In this document: positions 52,724 to 59,873 of the stretch, in pieces
Position numbering within the stretch: the stretch's first letter is position 1
Layout of the letters: every line of letters begins with the position of its first letter
Assembly (NCBI GenBank): GCA_003279105.1
Contig: QCBO01000003.1
Location: 1-64,000, forward strand
Reading direction: 5' to 3'
Length of the DNA stretch: 64,000 nt
DNA from: Prochlorococcus sp. AG-347-I19
Lineage (GTDB): Bacteria; Cyanobacteriota; Cyanobacteriia; PCC-6307; Cyanobiaceae
Translations under genes and position numbers: made by a program
Notes under the pieces: model-generated
What the model was told of the DNA's origin: nothing
Database searches by the model: none
Seen by the model: the letters and a program-made list of their open reading frames with translations, nothing else

Positions 52724-52779
52724 GAAAATTTTTCGAGATTAATTTTAAGCAATTTATATTTCGATCAATGCATTTATTT

Positions 52780-52793
52780 GTATTATTTAATAC
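52780..52793. promoter_or_regulatory. NtcA binding site, perfect consensus
   Basis: GTATTATTTAATAC matches GTAN8TAC exactly. On the minus strand, 21 bp further, TATAAA can serve as -10 of the napA-narB promoter, the standard class II spacing for NtcA activation. This predicts activation when ammonium is scarce. Confidence 0.75.
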
Positions 52794-52893
52794 GAAATCT
52801 AGTTTTTAAGAAATGCAACTTTTTTAAAAGGCTAGAATTAATAGTCAGCACTAATAAAATCAAAATTGGGGAAAATTAGTAATCTGATTATTG

Positions 52894-52907
52894 GTATTAA
52901 CCGATAC
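52894..52907. promoter_or_regulatory. Second NtcA binding site, perfect consensus
   Basis: GTATTAACCGATAC also matches GTAN8TAC exactly and lies only 33 bp before the mobA ATG at 52941. An AATATT hexamer downstream could be the -10, giving a very short leader. It may instead cooperate with the first box. Confidence 0.65.
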
Positions 52908-52940
52908 ATAAAGTACTCGTGGAAAAATATTGCCTAAGTT

Positions 52941-53546
52941 ATGGAAATAAAACTTAAAAAATTTAAAGCATTCATTTTGGCTGGAGGCAAGAGTTCAAGG
53001 ATGGGATCTGATAAAGCATTAATTAAACATCATGAAGGAGGTAATTGGCTGACTCACAAAATAAAAATACTAAATAACCTTAATTTAGAGACTTTTGTAA
53101 TAACAAATTATACTTCTCATTTAAAGGAAGTTGATAAAAGCAATAATGTTGAGTTTATTTCAGATGCCCAACCCTTTGATGGACCATTAACTTGTATAGA
53201 ACAAATTTTTTCATCTTTTAAAAAAACTACTAAAAATATCCTTATTGTCCCAGTCGATATGCCTAATTTGGATACAAAATTAATTTATTCACTTTTTAAA
53301 TCATGGGAAGAAAATCAAAATTTTGCGTTAATATCCCATGATGGAATTTTTGCACAACCATTATTCGGAATTTATCCCATCAATGAAGAAAATCATTTTA
53401 AATTAAAAAAAAAGTTATCCTCTGGGAAGAAAAATTTTCTCGGATGGGTTGATCAAATTCCACATAAATATTTCTATGCAAAAAATGGAGATTTAATTAA
53501 TATAAATTCCAAGAGAGAATTCTTAAATATGAATAATGGGATTTAA
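52941..53546 (+). CDS. mobA: Molybdenum cofactor guanylyltransferase MobA
   Basis: MobA attaches GMP to the molybdenum cofactor to make the bis-MGD form used by NarB. The 201-residue protein begins with the nucleotidyltransferase loop LAGGKSSRMGSDKA (residues 13-26) and has VPVDMPNLD, the metal-binding Asp block. It overlaps moaA by 11 bp, so the two form an operon. Confidence 0.92.
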   Translation: MEIKLKKFKAFILAGGKSSRMGSDKALIKHHEGGNWLTHKIKILNNLNLETFVITNYTSHLKEVDKSNNVEFISDAQPFDGPLTCIEQIFSSFKKTTKNILIVPVDMPNLDTKLIYSLFKSWEENQNFALISHDGIFAQPLFGIYPINEENHFKLKKKLSSGKKNFLGWVDQIPHKYFYAKNGDLININSKREFLNMNNGI

Positions 53547-54597
53547 GCAATTGGAGGACAATAGAAAAAGAAAGTTAAAAGTTTTAAGGATATCTCTTAA
53601 ACAAAATTGCAATTTTTCGTGTATTTACTGTAAGCCTGAGAACTATAGTTTGGATGTTTTAAATATTGAACAATTTAAAAAGTTAATTTTAGTCAGTTGC
53701 CGATTAGGGGTAAATTCTTTAAGAATCACTGGAGGAGAACCTTTATTGAGTTCTCAATTAGATGAACTTCTTTATGAAATTAAATCGCAAAGATTAGAAG
53801 AATCAAATCCAGTAGCTAATTTACAGGATATTTCTCTAACCACAAATGGATATTTGCTCTCTAAGAAAAAAGCTAATGAGCTTTTTAAAAATGGTTTAGA
53901 TCGCATAACAGTAAGTTTAGATGCGATTGATCCTGATATTTTTTCAAACATGATTGGAGAGGAAAATAAAATTATTGGCAAAGAAAAATTATTTACTGTC
54001 CTTGAAGGAATAGATCATGCAATTAATGCTGGATTTAATCCAAAGGCGGGGAAATTAAAAATAAATGCAGTTATAAAAAAAGAGATTAATGATAATCAAA
54101 TTTTTGAATTAGTTGATTTTGCAAAAAAAAGGTCTATAGAAATTCGTTTCATTGAGTATATGGACGTAGGGATATCTAATAATTGGCAGCCATCAGATGT
54201 TTTTTTCTCTGAAAGAATTATTAGGCTACTAAAGAAGAAACATCGATTAAAAGACTACGGAAGAAAGGAGGGGCAAACCGCTAATAGATGGTACATGAGT
54301 GATTCAAATAGTTTTGTAAGTACAATCTCTTCAATAAGTAATCCTTTTTGTTCAGACTGTAATAGATTGCGGATAACTAGCGATGGTTATGCTTATACAT
54401 GTCTTTTTTCTAATGAAGGTATAAATCTAAACCCATGGTTGTCTCTACCAATTAATCTCCATGAATTGGAAAATAAAATCAAGAGCATTTGGGAAGCTAG
54501 AGAAGATAACTATAGTGAAGATCGATTTAAAGTATTAGAGAAAACAACTGAAAAAAATCAAAAAATTCATCCATCAATGTCATATCTTGGGGGATAA
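53536..54597 (+). CDS. moaA: GTP 3',8-cyclase MoaA
   Basis: MoaA is the radical-SAM enzyme that starts molybdopterin synthesis from GTP. The 353-residue protein has the SAM-cluster motif CNFSCIYC (C25, C29, C32), the C-terminal second cluster segment NPFCSDCNRLRIT, and ends in Gly-Gly, which MoaA needs for activity. ATG at 53536 overlaps mobA. It ends the nitrate cluster. Confidence 0.96.
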   Translation: MGFKQLEDNRKRKLKVLRISLKQNCNFSCIYCKPENYSLDVLNIEQFKKLILVSCRLGVNSLRITGGEPLLSSQLDELLYEIKSQRLEESNPVANLQDISLTTNGYLLSKKKANELFKNGLDRITVSLDAIDPDIFSNMIGEENKIIGKEKLFTVLEGIDHAINAGFNPKAGKLKINAVIKKEINDNQIFELVDFAKKRSIEIRFIEYMDVGISNNWQPSDVFFSERIIRLLKKKHRLKDYGRKEGQTANRWYMSDSNSFVSTISSISNPFCSDCNRLRITSDGYAYTCLFSNEGINLNPWLSLPINLHELENKIKSIWEAREDNYSEDRFKVLEKTTEKNQKIHPSMSYLGG

Positions 54598-54672
54598 AAA
54601 ATTATTTAGTATAAATAACAACATCATATATTCTTAATTCGAGGGAAATTAACCTCAAATTTATATTCTTGG

Positions 54673-54813
54673 ATGCGTTTAGCGATCTTACTTGGTTTTA
54701 TTTTAGGGGTAACTCACGGAACTCTTGTTTCCGAAAGTTATTCTGCAAACAATTATGAAAATAATCAATTATTTTTTACTCAAAAAAATTCAAATATATT
54801 TTCTTCACTTTAA
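54673..54813 (+). CDS. Small exported protein, unknown
   Basis: The 46-residue protein has a signal-like N-terminus (MRLAILLGFILGVTHGTLV, cleavage near SYSA), then a short Asn/Gln-rich mature part. Clean frame. Unknown function. Confidence 0.5.
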   Translation: MRLAILLGFILGVTHGTLVSESYSANNYENNQLFFTQKNSNIFSSL

Positions 54814-54873
54814 AATTTAATTTCTTATTTTTTATAAGTTTTTGTATTGCTATTAACATCTTGTAAACTAAAT

Positions 54874-54879
54874 TATACT
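54874..54879 (+). promoter_or_regulatory. -10 element of the 54974 gene
   Basis: TATACT would start transcription near 54886, giving an approximately 88-nt leader before the annotated ATG, and so placing the structured segment at 54911-54966 in the untranslated region. Confidence 0.45.
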
Positions 54880-54910
54880 TATAGTTAAAATGTAGCGTAG
54901 ACTACATAAA

Positions 54911-54966
54911 CGTTCATCTCGTTTTACGAGCCGCATTAAGATTGAAGCCAAGGAACGGGGACTTCA
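54911..54966 (+). promoter_or_regulatory. Structured leader, resembles a glutamine-type riboswitch
   Basis: CGTTC (54911-54915) pairs with GAACG (54953-54957) as an outer stem; CTCGT/ACGAG (54918-54922, 54926-54930) is an inner stem. CGTTCATC and AAGGAACG match the flanking conserved parts of glnA/Downstream-peptide RNAs, but the internal GACGGAAGTAGG-like core is not preserved. A second stem (TGAAG/CTTCA) could mask the region before the ATG. The same stretch is open as coding sequence in the downstream frame, so a peptide extension is an alternative. Confidence 0.4.
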
Positions 54967-54973
54967 GTCAAAA

Positions 54974-55306
54974 ATGAAATTTAGTCACATAACTATTATG
55001 TCTAATAACGTATCTACCTCAGTAAGTAGTAACAATATTACTGCTGTATTTGCAGGTTTTCTGGGAGCATTTATTGTTGGTTCTCTTGGAGTCCAACTTG
55101 TAAGAACCCAAAAGCCTTCTTTTCAATCTCAACCATTGAAAGTTCAACCAGTTATCGCTCATCAATCAACTTTATGGGCAGCTTTAGGAGAACAAGATAC
55201 TCCTATAGTTAAAAATAAAGTTTCTAATGCAAAAACTACAGGAGTTGTCCCTGTTATAGGTTCTGAAGCAACTCTTTGGGCTCCTCTAGGTTTAGGTAAT
55301 TATTAA
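54974..55306 (+). CDS. Small membrane-anchored protein with SxATLWA repeats
   Basis: The 110-residue protein from ATG 54974 has one helix (ITAVFAGFLGAFIVGSLGVQL) and then a soluble tail with two similar elements, VIAHQSTLWAALG and VIGSEATLWAPLG. An ATG at 54998 is an equally good start. It is followed by a strong terminator. I do not recognise its function. Confidence 0.65.
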   Translation: MKFSHITIMSNNVSTSVSSNNITAVFAGFLGAFIVGSLGVQLVRTQKPSFQSQPLKVQPVIAHQSTLWAALGEQDTPIVKNKVSNAKTTGVVPVIGSEATLWAPLGLGNY

Positions 55307-55321
55307 ATTAGGTCTTTTAAT

Positions 55322-55353
55322 AAAAAAAGGGGGTTTTTAACCCCCTTTTTTTA
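55322..55353 (+). terminator. Strong intrinsic terminator
   Basis: AAAAAAAGGGGG and CCCCCTTTTTTT form a stem around TTTTTAA, ending the 54974 transcript. Confidence 0.9.
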
Positions 55354-55602
55354 TTAATTGCATTAAAGGATGATTGAAAATTTTCAATCCAATAAATGGA
55401 TAACTAATAATTAAATCAGAGTTTGAAAACAATGTAATCGTAGATACCAACAACTTTTTTATTAATTGATTATAAATAAAAAACAAGAGTTAACCGGTTC
55501 AAATTTGTTGACTCTGAGGTTTTAACCGTTGACTCCTTATCTACTTCTAGTTGTGACTCGCTAGTTTCAAGATTCAAAAACGGTATTTATTTACCTTAAA
55601 TT

Positions 55603-55740
55603 ATGGAAAAAAAAATCGCAAAGAAATACGCCGATCTTATAGTCGAGGCTAATAATTCAACTGGCAGAAAAGAAACTTTGTCATTGATTAAACAAGCAAC
55701 AAAATTAAAAACCAAACTTGATCAATACGAAATGATGTAG
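55603..55740 (+). CDS. Small protein, paralogue of 32820
   Basis: The 45-residue protein reads MEKKIAKKYADLIVEANN then STGRKETLSLIKQAT. KKYA, N, GRKE and SL are shared with the protein at 32820-32954. The two lie in different accessory segments of the window. Function unknown. Confidence 0.6.
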   Translation: MEKKIAKKYADLIVEANNSTGRKETLSLIKQATKLKTKLDQYEMM

Positions 55741-55853
55741 TCTCTTAAAATCTACAGGATATTCAAGATGAGGTAGAAACTAGTTCCTTTTTTTTTATCC
55801 TGCTATAAAAAATACTAAGATATTATTTAACTTCTCTGCTTTAATAAAATATC

Positions 55854-56144
55854 GTGGAATTAACTGAGCTAATTAAGGATTACGTTGCTACTGAATTATT
55901 ATCAAGTATTGAAATTGATTTTCTTGAAGGAGAATTATGGGAAACCACACAACATATTGCAGAAATAAATACAGTTATCAAAGCTCCAAAGAATATATGC
56001 AAAAAATTGGGACTAGATGAAAAATCTTGCTGGCAATTATGTTGTGCTGCCGTTCTTGACTCCTCAAGACCATTAAAAAATGGACAAAATAGAGTAGATG
56101 ATTTTAAAAAATTAATTAATCGATATGAAATCAGCTATATATAA
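55854..56144 (+). CDS. Paralogue of the 37544 protein
   Basis: The 96-residue protein starts at GTG 55854 and shares with 37544 the pattern ICxxLxL, then W, C, A, LD and P-K-G: here ICKKLGLDEKSCWQLC and AAVLDSSRPLKNGQN. Two extra Cys (C in CWQLCC) stand next to the shared one. Function unknown. Confidence 0.6.
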   Translation: MELTELIKDYVATELLSSIEIDFLEGELWETTQHIAEINTVIKAPKNICKKLGLDEKSCWQLCCAAVLDSSRPLKNGQNRVDDFKKLINRYEISYI

Positions 56145-56156
56145 ACTATAGACTAA

Positions 56157-56453
56157 ATGATACGGTTACTTATTGCATCAATTCTTTTTTTTGCTCCACT
56201 AGGAGGTTTTGCTGATGAAAAGCAAAGAGAAATTGAGAATGAAGCTATAAATCTTGTTATTAAAAAATATGGAAAAGGCTTAGAAAATAGATTAAAAGGA
56301 ACGGGAGTAACTCCCAGTTATCGAAGTTGGTATGAAAATGATTGTTTTGTAAGTATTGCAGCAGGTACATACCAAAAAGATACTTGGTCGGCAATGAAGT
56401 GGTTTAGCGTTAATGTCTGTTCTGAATCAGCTGAAATAATGGAAAGTGAATGA
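56157..56453 (+). CDS. Small exported protein
   Basis: The 98-residue protein has a clear signal peptide (MIRLLIASILFFAPLGGFA) and a mature part with two Cys (NDCFVSIAAG, VNVCSESAE), likely one disulfide. It overlaps the next gene's ATG by 4 bp, so translation is probably coupled. Confidence 0.65.
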   Translation: MIRLLIASILFFAPLGGFADEKQREIENEAINLVIKKYGKGLENRLKGTGVTPSYRSWYENDCFVSIAAGTYQKDTWSAMKWFSVNVCSESAEIMESE

Positions 56454-57187
56454 AGGAAATAAAACGCCTATTAGTTTTGCAGCATTTAGAAATAGAGGGG
56501 CCTGGTCTTTTTGGACAATTTGCTAAAGAAAGAGATTTAAAAATAGAAATTATTCGTTTAGATAATAAAAATGCTCTACCGCAAACAAAAAAAGGTGACT
56601 TAATTTTAATTATGGGTGGACCAATGGGTGTTAAGGATATTGGAAGCTTAAAATATCCATGGCTTAAGTTAGAAAGAGATTTTATAAAAAAAGAATTAGA
56701 AAATGAGAGACCTATAGTCGGTGTTTGCTTAGGTGCTCAGTTGCTTGCGAGTGCTGCTGGGGGAGATGTAGAAATTCTTAAATATGGATCACCTCCAAAA
56801 GCATTACCAGAAATTGGATGGTCTCAAATTTTTATAGACAAATCGAATAAAGACTTTAAAGCACTATTTGAAGACCCTTTTCATGTACTACATTGGCATG
56901 GAGATAGGATTTTATTACCTAATAAAGCAGTACTCATTGCTAGTAGTGCACGTTGTAAGGAACAGTTTTTTAGGATTGGTAATTTTGCTTACGGATTACA
57001 ATTTCATATAGAGACAACTGGGGGAATGATAAATAACTGGATTAAAGAAGATAAAGAGTTTGTCCTTAAAGGATTAGGCTTAAATGGTCAGGAAATTTTA
57101 AAAGAAGAGAACAAAAAATATATTGATAAAACTTTTTCAAAAAGAAAGCTTCTAATAAGTAAATTATTTGAATTATTAGATAATTAA
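56450..57187 (+). CDS. Class I glutamine amidotransferase-like protein
   Basis: The 245-residue protein has the nucleophile elbow GVCLGAQLLA (C93) and the catalytic His/Glu in GLQFHIE, with MGGPMGV as the oxyanion strand. This is the stand-alone GATase1 type (GMP synthase-like, without synthetase domain). It may release ammonia from glutamine or a gamma-glutamyl substrate; the partner is unknown. It overlaps the upstream secreted-protein gene by 4 bp. Confidence 0.85.
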   Translation: MKEIKRLLVLQHLEIEGPGLFGQFAKERDLKIEIIRLDNKNALPQTKKGDLILIMGGPMGVKDIGSLKYPWLKLERDFIKKELENERPIVGVCLGAQLLASAAGGDVEILKYGSPPKALPEIGWSQIFIDKSNKDFKALFEDPFHVLHWHGDRILLPNKAVLIASSARCKEQFFRIGNFAYGLQFHIETTGGMINNWIKEDKEFVLKGLGLNGQEILKEENKKYIDKTFSKRKLLISKLFELLDN

Positions 57188-57204
57188 AAAGGGCATAATC
57201 CAGT

Positions 57205-57227
57205 AAAAAAGGGCTTGATGAAGCCCT
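57205..57227 (-). terminator. Terminator of the 57252 hli gene
   Basis: AGGGCTT and AAGCCCT form a 7-bp stem with a GATG loop; on the minus strand it is followed by TTTTTT. Confidence 0.85.
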
Positions 57228-57251
57228 GAAAAAATTTAAAAAGGATTTTTA

Positions 57252-57380
57252 TTAGAAAATACCTGGAAGAATTTGACCAGTAAAATAGTAGGCTCCTACA
57301 AGAGCAAACATTCCAAGCATTGCTGCTTTACCATTAAGCTTTTCAGCTTTTTCGGTCATGATTTTTTTTGCGAATTCCAT
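57252..57380 (-). CDS. hli: High-light-inducible protein
   Basis: The 42-residue protein has the hli core TEKAEKLNGKAAMLGMFAL and ends TGQILPGIF. The usual Arg in NGR is Lys here. It is divergent from the three-gene hli cluster, sharing a 304 bp intergenic region. Confidence 0.9.
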   Translation of the reverse strand: MEFAKKIMTEKAEKLNGKAAMLGMFALVGAYYFTGQILPGIF

Positions 57381-57684
57381 AATAAAGTGAAATAAATTAT
57401 ATATAAAAACTAATTATTCAAATTTCAGAATGATGTAGTTTTTTCTACCAAATTGATATCTTTCTGAAGATTTAAAAATAAATACTTAAACAACAAATTG
57501 AAATCTCAATAGTTTTCGAGCCAATCTGTAAAGCGTAGCAAGCCTAAAAAACAGCTATTTAAAAGCTTATGTTACGTATATGTAACAATTATGTAGTAAA
57601 TATCTTGAAAATAACTTAATTTTGGCTTAATGCTTTACATTTATTAATAGTAGTGTTACATTTATTAACAATTACACAACTTCA
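57381..57684. promoter_or_regulatory. Divergent hli intergenic region with TTACA motifs
   Basis: GTTACGTATATGTAAC at 57571-57586 is an imperfect palindrome of GTTAC half-sites. TTTACATT (57634-57641) and GTTACATT (57655-57662) precede the hli gene at 57685. They can be read as a sigma-70 promoter (TTTACA, 17 bp, TACATT) or as HLR1-like half-sites of RpaB. Confidence 0.4.
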
Positions 57685-57891
57685 ATGGCAAATTCAAACG
57701 TTACTACTGAATCAGGTGGCAGACAGAATATGTTTCCTACTGAGACACGTCCTTATATAGATGAGTCCGTTTCATACGACAGCTACCCACAAAATGCAGA
57801 AAAAGTTAATGGCCGTTGGGCAATGATTGGCCTTGTTGCTTTAGTAGGTGCTTACGTCTCAACTGGACAAATTATTCCTGGCATTTTTTAA
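57685..57891 (+). CDS. hli: High-light-inducible protein with N-terminal extension
   Basis: The 68-residue protein has about 35 polar residues (including RPYIDESVSYDSYPQ) and then the hli helix AEKVNGRWAMIGLVALVGAY, ending TGQIIPGIF. Its stop overlaps the next ATG (TAATG), so the next hli is translationally coupled. Confidence 0.92.
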   Translation: MANSNVTTESGGRQNMFPTETRPYIDESVSYDSYPQNAEKVNGRWAMIGLVALVGAYVSTGQIIPGIF

Positions 57892-58151
57892 TGAGTCCAC
57901 TTTCAGGTTTTTTAGCCGTAACTGTATTCATTACAGCCGTACTCGTTGCTTATTTAACCAAGCAATTTCAAAACGAAAATTTAAACTATTCATCTTCTAA
58001 TCAAATGAAAAACTCAAATCCAAAAGTCAAAACAATTGAAAAGGAAAAAGTTGTTGCTGAAACTCTTAACGGCAGATTCGCAATGCTTGGATTAATTGCT
58101 GCTCTTGGAGCATACCTAACAACAGGTCAAATAATTCCTGGTTTCGTTTAA
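57891..58151 (+). CDS. hli: Two-helix Hli-type protein
   Basis: The 86-residue protein begins MSPLSGFLAVTVFITAVLV (an extra helix), then a polar linker and the hli core AETLNGRFAMLGLIAALGAY ending TGQIIPGFV. A frame beginning at 57816 overlaps the previous gene and is not the true start. The added N-terminal anchor is unlike the one-helix neighbours. Confidence 0.88.
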   Translation: MSPLSGFLAVTVFITAVLVAYLTKQFQNENLNYSSSNQMKNSNPKVKTIEKEKVVAETLNGRFAMLGLIAALGAYLTTGQIIPGFV

Positions 58152-58186
58152 AAACCAACTTTTTTACAATTCTACAAATCAGAAAA

Positions 58187-58315
58187 ATGGAAAACTCAAA
58201 AACAACTTATTGGCAAAACGCTGAAAGAACTAATGGAAGAATGGCAATGATGGGTTTATTTGCTTTAGTTGTAAATTATGGCTTATTCGGCTGGATAATC
58301 CCTGGAATTTTTTAA
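58187..58315 (+). CDS. hli: High-light-inducible protein
   Basis: The 42-residue protein reads YWQNAERTNGRMAMMGLFAL and NYGLFGWIIPGIF, a classic single-helix Hli. Third member of the plus-strand hli run; the next gene begins 1 bp after its stop. Confidence 0.93.
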   Translation: MENSKTTYWQNAERTNGRMAMMGLFALVVNYGLFGWIIPGIF

Positions 58316-58316
58316 A

Positions 58317-58496
58317 ATGAATTTAGGCTTACTTTTTCTAAAAGTTAACACTTTGGGAGTTATAACTCTTTCTGAACTTGATTGGATAACTATCCATCAA
58401 TCTGAATTTTCAAGGTTAGATATGGCTTTAGTTATTAAGATCGGCCGTCTTATGGATTCTGGGGTAATAGAAATTGATAATAGATTGCCTGTTTAA
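58317..58496 (+). CDS. Small protein at the end of the hli cluster
   Basis: The 59-residue protein begins MNLGLLFLKVNTLGVITLSE and contains RLDMALVIKIGRLMDSGVIE. It is not an Hli itself but follows tightly and ends with the cluster's terminator, so it is likely co-expressed. I recall similar small genes after hli runs in Prochlorococcus, with unknown function. Confidence 0.65.
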   Translation: MNLGLLFLKVNTLGVITLSELDWITIHQSEFSRLDMALVIKIGRLMDSGVIEIDNRLPV

Positions 58497-58524
58497 TTTT
58501 AATTTTTAAAAAATGATCGTCATG

Positions 58525-58563
58525 AGTGTTTGTCAATAGGGATACTGACAAGCACTTTTTTAT
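58525..58563 (+). terminator. Terminator of the hli cluster
   Basis: AGTGTTTGTCA pairs with TGACAAGCACT (one G-T pair), followed by a run of T. Confidence 0.88.
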
Positions 58564-58711
58564 GATAAAAAAATATTTGTAAAAAAAAGAGATTGTTTTT
58601 AGCTAAGAAACAAACTCTCAATTACCTAATTCTTACATGAAAATTTCAAGTAAGCTTTCAGATCTTAACTGATTTTTTTTTATAGTAAATCCGTAAAAAT
58701 GCTTTTGTAAT

Positions 58712-58927
58712 TTATCTTTTTAAACCACCTCTTTTTATCCAAAGGAACCATGTAACCCAAATAGGAGGGAGGAATCTTATTAAAAAAGAAATTTTATACA
58801 TATAAAATGGGGCATTTTCACTTTGAAATAAATTCATCAAAAAGGAAGATATAGTTACCCAAAGTAAAATTATTAATATATTTGCTCCCAACAAAGCGAA
58901 CTTATTTTGTTTGAATATTTTTGGCAT
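58712..58927 (-). CDS. Small membrane protein, unknown
   Basis: The 71-residue protein has two hydrophobic segments (LLGANILIILLWVTISSFL and FLIRFLPPIWVTWFLWI) and a basic end. Unknown family. Confidence 0.5.
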   Translation of the reverse strand: MPKIFKQNKFALLGANILIILLWVTISSFLMNLFQSENAPFYMYKISFLIRFLPPIWVTWFLWIKRGGLKR

Positions 58928-58980
58928 AAGTTTTTTTTATTCTTAATTTTAAATAACCTTGGGAAGTAAATTATACATTT

Positions 58981-59232
58981 TCAAAAAAACTTTAAATTTA
59001 AGATCCATATCCAAATAAAAAAAATACTAAACTTTAATCCCTCTCCAAATAATATTCCGAAAGTAATAGGAGGCGAAAATATTAAAAAAAGAATAGAGAA
59101 TAAACTAAATAAAGCAAATGATCCTCTTAAAAAATAATTCTTTCTTTTTGTTCTTCTTAGATTTTTTAAGGTATTCCACTCCCATTGAATAAGCCTGTAG
59201 AACTTTTCTGATAATAAAAATAAATACTTCAT
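58981..59232 (-). CDS. Small membrane protein, unknown
   Basis: The 83-residue protein has a basic N-terminal part (NTLKNLRRTKRKN) and two C-terminal helices (FALFSLFSILFLIFSPPI; KFSIFFIWIWILNL). Unknown family. Confidence 0.5.
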   Translation of the reverse strand: MKYLFLLSEKFYRLIQWEWNTLKNLRRTKRKNYFLRGSFALFSLFSILFLIFSPPITFGILFGEGLKFSIFFIWIWILNLKFF

Positions 59233-59285
59233 TAATATTATTAATTTCTATCGGCTTTTCTTATTTATAAAATTAATTTCACCTG

Positions 59286-59569
59286 TTAGCAATAAACCTT
59301 ATCCCCTTCTTCAGAAAGATAGTAAATTTTATTTTCTGAACTTACGAAGAAAGTTAATCCCTTATATTGTGATCTTTTAAATTTATCTAATCTAAGTTTG
59401 TGTAAATCCCAATTATCAGTACTTATGTCAGGATTAAATTCTTGTTCTTTTAAGAAAGGTACATAAGTTGGACTAATTGTTGTTTTTTGGGCTAACCCTC
59501 TATTTCGTTTTGAATAAAAAAGTAATAAAAAAAAAGTACAAAAAAAAGAATTAATAATATATTTTTCAT
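59286..59569 (-). pseudogene. Small exported or anchored protein, frameshifted at homopolymers
   Basis: From ATG 59569 the frame reads KNILLILFFVLFF, then passes two T-runs (minus strand; 8 and 9 long) and soon stops. One extra T would join it to the open frame SKRNRGLAQKTTISPTYVPF...KVYC ending at 59286, giving about 94 residues. Either a pseudogene, a sequencing issue, or a gene rescued by polymerase slippage on the T-runs. Confidence 0.55.
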
Positions 59570-59729
59570 TGTCATTTTTCTAATTTGAAAAAACTTTATT
59601 TGGAGAATCAAGAACTTTTCACAATAAATTTCTTAGTAAGTAAAAAATCCTATTTTTATATTCTTGTATTTTTGAATACTTATCAAGGGGTTACCTAAAT
59701 CAGATTATAGGATTAGTCGCATTTTCAAC

Positions 59730-59873
59730 ATGACTCAAAATTCCATGAATACTCCTTATGCAAAAAGAGTAGCTGAAAAATTTAGAGAGGCTCAAAACTA
59801 TTTAAAAACTAATGGTTTTAGTAGATCAACTAAACATTTACTGGAAGATATTGAAAATTCTGTTGAAAAATAA
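59730..59873 (+). CDS. Small helical protein, unknown
   Basis: The 47-residue protein contains NTPYAKRVAEKFREAQNYL and STKHLLEDIENSVEK. Its TAA overlaps the next ATG (TAATG). Confidence 0.55.
   Translation: MTQNSMNTPYAKRVAEKFREAQNYLKTNGFSRSTKHLLEDIENSVEK

Noticed and set aside
57816-57890. Upstream extension of the two-helix hli gene
   Set aside because: It overlaps the previous hli in another frame; the TAATG overlap at 57891 is the natural start.
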